From: an uncultured Oscillospiraceae bacterium
Lineage (GTDB): Bacteria; Bacillota; Clostridia; Oscillospirales; Oscillospiraceae
Assembly (NCBI GenBank): GCA_934546725.1
Contig: CAKTED010000043.1
Coordinates: forward strand, 1-9,671
Direction: 5' to 3'
DNA length: 9,671 bases
Shown here one piece after another: positions 6,903-9,671 of this stretch. Below the pieces are notes generated by a model. That model was not told the DNA's origin and searched no databases. It saw only the letters and a program-made list of their open reading frames with translations. Position 1 is the stretch's first letter; the number at the start of each line of letters is the position of its first letter. The position numbers were made by a program, and so were the translations under genes.

Positions 6903-6925
6903 CGTGCGTGTGGTGAGCGTGGCGG
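6860..6925 (+). repeat. Repeat right-end fragment fused to the CapA 3' end
   Basis: Bases 6860-6879 match copy C (1435-1454) exactly, and CCTCTGAATGACG (6892-6904) is the family's right terminus. The next bases (TGCG, then GTGGTGAG) resemble the right extension of copy B. The left part of this copy is absent: the CapA reading frame runs straight into the fragment and stops at the TGA inside TCTGAATGACG. Confidence 0.8.
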
Positions 6926-6928
6926 TAA

Positions 6929-7080
6929 CGTGGACGCGGAGACCCCGGGTTTCCGTCATTCAGAGGGGTGCGCCAGCACCCCGTGGAATCCCCTACGGAG
7001 GGGCGGAGCAGTACGTTGTCGTTCCCCTTACGCAGCCAACCGGGGGATTCTTCGCCTGCTTACGCAGGCTCTGAATGACG
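6929..7080 (+). repeat. Repeat copy E (complete; core 6954-7080)
   Basis: A left extension with GTGGACGCGG is followed by a 127-base core. The core has CGTCATTCAGAG, the hairpin GGGGTGC-gcca-GCACCCC (6965-6982), GGAATCCCC, a local CCCCT-acgg-AGGGG hairpin (6990-7003), a centre with GTACGTTGTCGTT, GGGGATTC, the hairpin GCCTGC-ttac-GCAGGC (7054-7069) and TCTGAATGACG at the end. Both hairpins keep the positions seen in other copies, while the left stem sequence differs from B and C. Confidence 0.9.
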
Positions 7081-7114
7081 GAAAAAATCTTCACAATCGC
7101 TCCCTCTGAATGAC
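7081..7114 (+). repeat. Solo right-terminus fragment
   Basis: An AT-rich linker with CTTCACA, like the one after copy D, is followed by CGCTCCCTCTGAATGAC (7098-7114), which matches the end of copy B. It is a partial end placed directly after copy E, as if a further copy had been lost or recombined. Confidence 0.65.
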
Positions 7115-7169
7115 AGCAATATTTAACCCTTGCTCCTCCCACACCTGAACGACGCGCGCGGCGGGGGGC

Positions 7170-7198
7170 TTGCAAACCGCGTGCGGTACTGCTACAAT
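7170..7198 (+). promoter_or_regulatory. Predicted sigma-A promoter of the SDR gene
   Basis: TTGCAA (7170-7175), a 17-base spacer and TACAAT (7193-7198). Transcription would start near 7206, giving a leader of about 78 bases. Nothing else is recognisable between the last repeat fragment (7114) and the gene. Confidence 0.6.
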
Positions 7199-7283
7199 AG
7201 GCTTACGCGGAGAAGGAGACTCCGCGCCCGAAAATCAGAGAGCGGCACGAAGGGGAGAGCGTGCTGCGGCAGGAGGAAAGATC

Positions 7284-8030
7284 ATGCTTTTAAAAGACAA
7301 AACCGCCATCGTTACCGGCGGAAAGCGCGGCATCGGCGCGGCAATAGTGCGCAAGTTTCTTGAAAACGGCGCAAAGGTGGCCGTATGCGGCTCGAAGAAG
7401 GAAACCGCCGAGGCGGCCGCCGCAAAATTTGCGGAGGAGTTCCCGAACGGCGAAATAATGCCGATCTGGCCGGCGCTTGACGACGCGGACGCCGTGGCCA
7501 GGGCCTTCGCTGAGGTGAAGGAGCGCTTCGGTTCCCTGGACATTCTGGCGAACAACGCAGGCCTTTCGGCCCGCGAGAGCATATATGATTACAGCGTGGA
7601 GGACTTTGAGCGCGTCGTGCAGCTCAATCTGACGGCTGTTTTCGTCTGCTCGCAGGCGGCGGCGCGCATAATGAAGGAGCAGGGCGGCGGAGTTATCGTG
7701 AACACGAGCTCCATGGTCTCAAAGTACGGACAGCCCTCCGGCGTGGCGTATCCGGCGAGCAAATTCGCCGTGAACGGGCTGACGCTTTCGCTCGCGCGCG
7801 AGCTGGCGAGGGACAATATCCGCGTCAACGCGGTCGCGCCCGGCGTTACCCGCACGGACATGATGGCGAACGTGCCGGAATCCGTCCTTGCCCCGGTCGT
7901 CGCGGGCATCCCTCTTGGCCGCATCGGCGAGCCGGAGGACATTGCGAACGCCTTCCTCTTCCTCGCAAGCGACATGGCGAGCTATATCACCGGCGCGGTT
8001 CTGCCGGTGGACGGCGCGGCGCGCTCATAA
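7284..8030 (+). CDS. SDR-family oxidoreductase, FabG-like
   Basis: A 248-residue cytosolic classical short-chain dehydrogenase/reductase. The Rossmann cofactor motif is TGGKRGIG (11-18), NNAG is at 90-93, and the catalytic set is Asn115, Ser143, Tyr156 and Lys160 (YPASK). The C-terminal APGVTRTDM and ITGAVLPVDG segments are typical of 3-oxoacyl-ACP reductase-like enzymes. Family members reduce or oxidise carbonyl/alcohol groups with NAD(P)H; the substrate here is unknown. No fatty-acid synthesis genes are adjacent, so a true FabG role is doubtful. The start is ATG 7284 because AGGAGGAAAG lies directly upstream and the cofactor motif falls at the usual distance. An in-frame extension to 7170 would place the start on the promoter and encode non-family residues. 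It appears monocistronic, with its own promoter and terminator. Confidence 0.92.
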   Translation: MLLKDKTAIVTGGKRGIGAAIVRKFLENGAKVAVCGSKKETAEAAAAKFAEEFPNGEIMPIWPALDDADAVARAFAEVKERFGSLDILANNAGLSARESIYDYSVEDFERVVQLNLTAVFVCSQAAARIMKEQGGGVIVNTSSMVSKYGQPSGVAYPASKFAVNGLTLSLARELARDNIRVNAVAPGVTRTDMMANVPESVLAPVVAGIPLGRIGEPEDIANAFLFLASDMASYITGAVLPVDGAARS

Positions 8031-8049
8031 AAATTCGCAAAACTGTAAA

Positions 8050-8088
8050 ATGCAGCGGAAACGGATACCGTTCCCGCTGCATTTTTTC
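8050..8088 (+). terminator. Strong intrinsic terminator, possibly bidirectional
   Basis: ATGCAGCGG pairs with CCGCTGCAT and an inner AACGG pairs with CCGTT around an ATA loop, with one A/C mismatch between. TTTTTT follows on the plus strand, ending the SDR transcript. On the minus strand the stem is followed by TTTTACAGTTTT, so it may also end the convergent Rrf2 transcript. Confidence 0.9.
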
Positions 8089-8103
8089 TTTCATCCGCCC
8101 GGC

Positions 8104-8535
8104 TCAGATAACGTAGTCGAAGCCGCCGGGGTCCGTGTGTATCAGATCGGCGAGGGTAACGCCGTCAAGATAGTCGTTAATGACCTTCTCCAGCCCCTTC
8201 CAGAGGGAAAACGTGCGGCATTCGGCCTCGCGCGCGCAGGCTGCCGCACCCGGCTCGAGACAGGAAACAGGCGCAATGGACTCCTCCGTTACGCGCAGAA
8301 TGCTCCCGGCCGTGTACTGCTCCGGCGCTTTCGTGAGCCGGTAGCCGCCGCCCTTGCCGCGAAGCCCTGTAAGCAGCTTTGCCTTTACGAGCAGCTTTAT
8401 GATGCTCTCCAGATATTTTTCGGAGATATCCTGCCGCTCCGCGATGACCTTGAGCGGAATAAAGCCGTCCGCCTGATGCTCGGCCAGGTCGATCATGACC
8501 CTCAGCGCGTAGCGCCCTCTTGTTGAAACCAGCAT
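8104..8535 (-). CDS. Rrf2-family transcriptional regulator
   Basis: A 143-residue DNA-binding protein. The N-terminal winged helix-turn-helix starts with the typical MLVSTRGRYALRVMIDLA, followed by a recognition region (about 28-60) and GKGGGYRL (61-67) in the wing. Cys92, Cys100 and Cys106 form a Cys-x7-Cys-x5-Cys set in the segment where IscR-type members bind a [2Fe-2S] cluster, so Fe-S or thiol sensing is likely; the first spacing is longer than IscR's x5. The start ATG 8535 has GAGGAGG upstream. It is divergent from the C_GCAxxG_C_C protein and disulfide reductase genes, which makes those the likely targets. No clear Rrf2 operator could be picked out by eye in the 279-base region between them. 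Autoregulation is plausible but inferred. Confidence 0.92.
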   Translation of the reverse strand: MLVSTRGRYALRVMIDLAEHQADGFIPLKVIAERQDISEKYLESIIKLLVKAKLLTGLRGKGGGYRLTKAPEQYTAGSILRVTEESIAPVSCLEPGAAACAREAECRTFSLWKGLEKVINDYLDGVTLADLIHTDPGGFDYVI

Positions 8536-8598
8536 TCTTAACCCTCCTCTGAGGCTCCTTCGTGGCGGCGTTCCGCGCGCCGCTCCCTGACGAAAGCT

Positions 8599-8627
8599 AT
8601 TATACAGCGGTTTGGTGGGTAAATCAA
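8599..8627 (-). promoter_or_regulatory. Predicted sigma-A promoter of the Rrf2 gene
   Basis: On the minus strand, TTGATT (8622-8627), a 17-base spacer and a perfect TATAAT (8599-8604). The transcript would start near 8592, about 57 bases before the start codon. Confidence 0.7.
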
Positions 8628-8708
8628 CAGGAAAAGCGATACCGGCCCTTTTGCGGCCACCGCTGGTAATATCCGCTTAAAAAAAGCGTAAAACGAATGA
8701 ACAAACTA

Positions 8709-8737
8709 TTGAATATCACGGCAATTTGTGCTACACT
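8709..8737 (+). promoter_or_regulatory. Predicted promoter of the redox gene pair
   Basis: TTGAAT (8709-8714), a 17-base spacer and TACACT (8732-8737), preceded by TG one base upstream (extended -10). It drives the Cys-rich protein and disulfide reductase genes. Its position opposite the Rrf2 promoter makes it a candidate site of Rrf2 control. Confidence 0.6.
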
Positions 8738-8769
8738 GGACAGGAAATCGATTGCAAAGCGTGTTTGAG

Positions 8770-8799
8770 AAAGAAAAGTAAAGAAAAGCAAAGAAAAAT
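8770..8799 (+). repeat. Three tandem A-rich decamers in the leader
   Basis: AAAGAAAAGT, AAAGAAAAGC and AAAGAAAAAT lie head to tail and end one base before the AGGAGG ribosome site (8801-8806). They make the leader purine-rich and unstructured, which may aid translation initiation. Confidence 0.75.
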
Positions 8800-8814
8800 C
8801 AGGAGGATCAGGTT

Positions 8815-9306
8815 ATGACAAGAGAAGAAATCATAGACCTTTGCGGTAAGACCGCCCGTGAGGCCCAGATCCGTGACGACGTCTGCTCCCGCAGCACGCT
8901 CATAGGACTCAAGGCGTATTTCGACTTTATCCCGGATGAGCTCATCCGCGCATCCATGTCGCTCTGCGGCGGCGCGGGCGCAAGCAGCGGAAGCTGCGGA
9001 ACCTATACCTGCGGCCTGCTCGCCATCGGCCTGAAGTACAATGTCCCGCTCGAGGAGGAGCTCAAAAACCCCGACCTTCAGGACATCGGCGCGGCAAAGT
9101 TCCAGGAGTTCCGCGACAGATACATAAAGGAAATGGGCACTACCCTGTGTCCCGAGTTCCAGAAGAAGGTTTTTGGACGCAGCTACGACTTCAAGAATCC
9201 CGCGGACTGCGAGGATTACTGGGAGGTCACGGACCACGCCGTGAAGTGCGCGGACGTCGTTGAGAAGGCGACGCGCTTCATCGCGGGCATGCTGCTTGAG
9301 GACTGA
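8815..9306 (+). CDS. C_GCAxxG_C_C family redox protein
   Basis: A 163-residue protein with eight cysteines (10, 24, 51, 61, 66, 112, 132, 145) and no signal peptide or membrane segment. The centre CGGAGASSGSCG, then TYTCGLLAIGLKY (51-74), and the C-terminal Cys132 and Cys145 place it in the C_GCAxxG_C_C family of putative redox-active proteins. The usual CGAxxG is here CGTYTC (61-66), with an extra cysteine in place of the final glycine. The biochemical role of the family is not established. AGGAGG lies eight bases upstream of the ATG. The next gene, a probable CoA-disulfide reductase, begins 19 bases after its stop, so the two are probably cotranscribed. Divergent Rrf2 control fits a thiol or Fe-S-linked function. 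Confidence 0.82.
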   Translation: MTREEIIDLCGKTAREAQIRDDVCSRSTLIGLKAYFDFIPDELIRASMSLCGGAGASSGSCGTYTCGLLAIGLKYNVPLEEELKNPDLQDIGAAKFQEFRDRYIKEMGTTLCPEFQKKVFGRSYDFKNPADCEDYWEVTDHAVKCADVVEKATRFIAGMLLED

Positions 9307-9325
9307 GCGGAGGTTACATATTAAT

Positions 9326-9671
9326 ATGAGAATTCTTGTAGTTGGCGGCGTGGCCGCCGGCGCTTCCGCCGCAACGAAGGCGCGCCGCACCAGCGAGGAG
9401 GCCGAGATAATCCTTTTTGAAAAGGGAAATTACGTCTCCTTCGCAAACTGCGGCCTGCCGTACTATATCGGCGGCGTTATCGAGGACCGCGACGAGCTGC
9501 TGCTCGTTACGCCCGAGATGTTTAAGGAGCGCTTCAATATCGACGTGCGCATAAACCACGAGGTCGTTGCCGTGGACGCGGCGGCGAAAACCGTGACCGT
9601 AAAAACCCCGGACGGCGAGACGACGGAGAGCTACGACAAGCTCATCCTCGCCACCGGCGGCCGCCCCATCA
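9326..9671 (+). CDS. CoA-disulfide reductase-like flavoprotein (partial)
   Basis: The first 115 residues of an FAD-dependent pyridine nucleotide-disulfide oxidoreductase; the window ends before the stop. The N-terminal FAD-binding motif is VGGVAAGAS (6-14), with Glu32 at the end of the second strand (LFEKG). SFANCGLPYYIGG (38-50) carries a single redox cysteine, Cys42, the signature of CoA-disulfide reductase, NADH oxidase and related NADH-dependent persulfide or polysulfide reductases. LILATGGRP near the edge is the usual ATG motif. A C-terminal rhodanese domain, present in some members, cannot be judged because it would lie outside the window. The start is ATG 9326 with CGGAGG upstream at slightly long spacing. 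It is the second gene of the redox pair. Confidence 0.9.
   Translation, partial: MRILVVGGVAAGASAATKARRTSEEAEIILFEKGNYVSFANCGLPYYIGGVIEDRDELLLVTPEMFKERFNIDVRINHEVVAVDAAAKTVTVKTPDGETTESYDKLILATGGRPI

Noticed and set aside
5877..6959. A 360-codon open frame on the minus strand, antisense to the CapA gene
   Set aside because: It lies opposite a clear CapA gene, begins inside repeat copy E and has Arg/Ala-rich composition typical of GC-rich antisense frames.
8674..8688. CGCTT and AAGCG inverted repeat as an Rrf2 operator
   Set aside because: The arms are only 5 bases, the loop is an A-run, and the site overlaps neither predicted promoter core. Evidence is too weak to call.

Overview
The window is GC-rich bacterial DNA with AT-rich promoters. 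Its gene content is typical of anaerobic, probably gut-dwelling Clostridia (Oscillospiraceae-like): a sensory-type [FeFe] hydrogenase with a SpoIIE-type phosphatase, a CapA lipoprotein, an Rrf2 regulator and a C_GCAxxG_C_C redox protein. The family is inferred from gene content only. No genus can be named from the sequence.

Layout from left to right. (1) Positions 118-1035, minus strand: a sugar-nucleotidyltransferase-like enzyme. (2) Positions 1036-1671: a gene-free stretch filled by two tandem copies of a structured repeat. (3) Positions 1672-5332, minus strand: a probable three-gene operon. In transcription order it encodes a HydS-like [FeFe]-hydrogenase/PAS protein, a PP2C/SpoIIE phosphatase and a zinc-ribbon membrane protein. 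(4) Positions 5333-5738: a divergent promoter region carrying another repeat copy. (5) Positions 5739-6902, plus strand: a CapA-family lipoprotein whose last 13 codons and stop come from a repeat fragment. (6) Positions 6903-7283: more repeat copies and a promoter. (7) Positions 7284-8030, plus: an SDR oxidoreductase, ending at a strong terminator that it shares with (8) positions 8104-8535, minus: an Rrf2 regulator. (9) Positions 8815 to the end, plus: a Cys-rich C_GCAxxG_C_C protein followed by a CoA-disulfide-reductase-like flavoenzyme cut by the window edge.

Two groups look like functional units. The HydS-like protein probably senses H2 or redox state and passes the signal through its PAS domain to the neighbouring phosphatase. 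The Rrf2 regulator, the Cys-rich protein and the disulfide reductase form a divergent redox/thiol unit.

The most unusual content is the repeat family. Each full copy is an imperfect palindrome. Each arm reads CGTCATTCAGAG, then a short hairpin, then CG and GAATCCCC, and the arms flank a centre of about 45-60 bases. The left-arm hairpin differs in sequence between copies but stays base-paired. All recognisable copies lie outside or at the very edge of genes and share one orientation. They look like a non-autonomous mobile or REP-like element that may also act as structured RNA.
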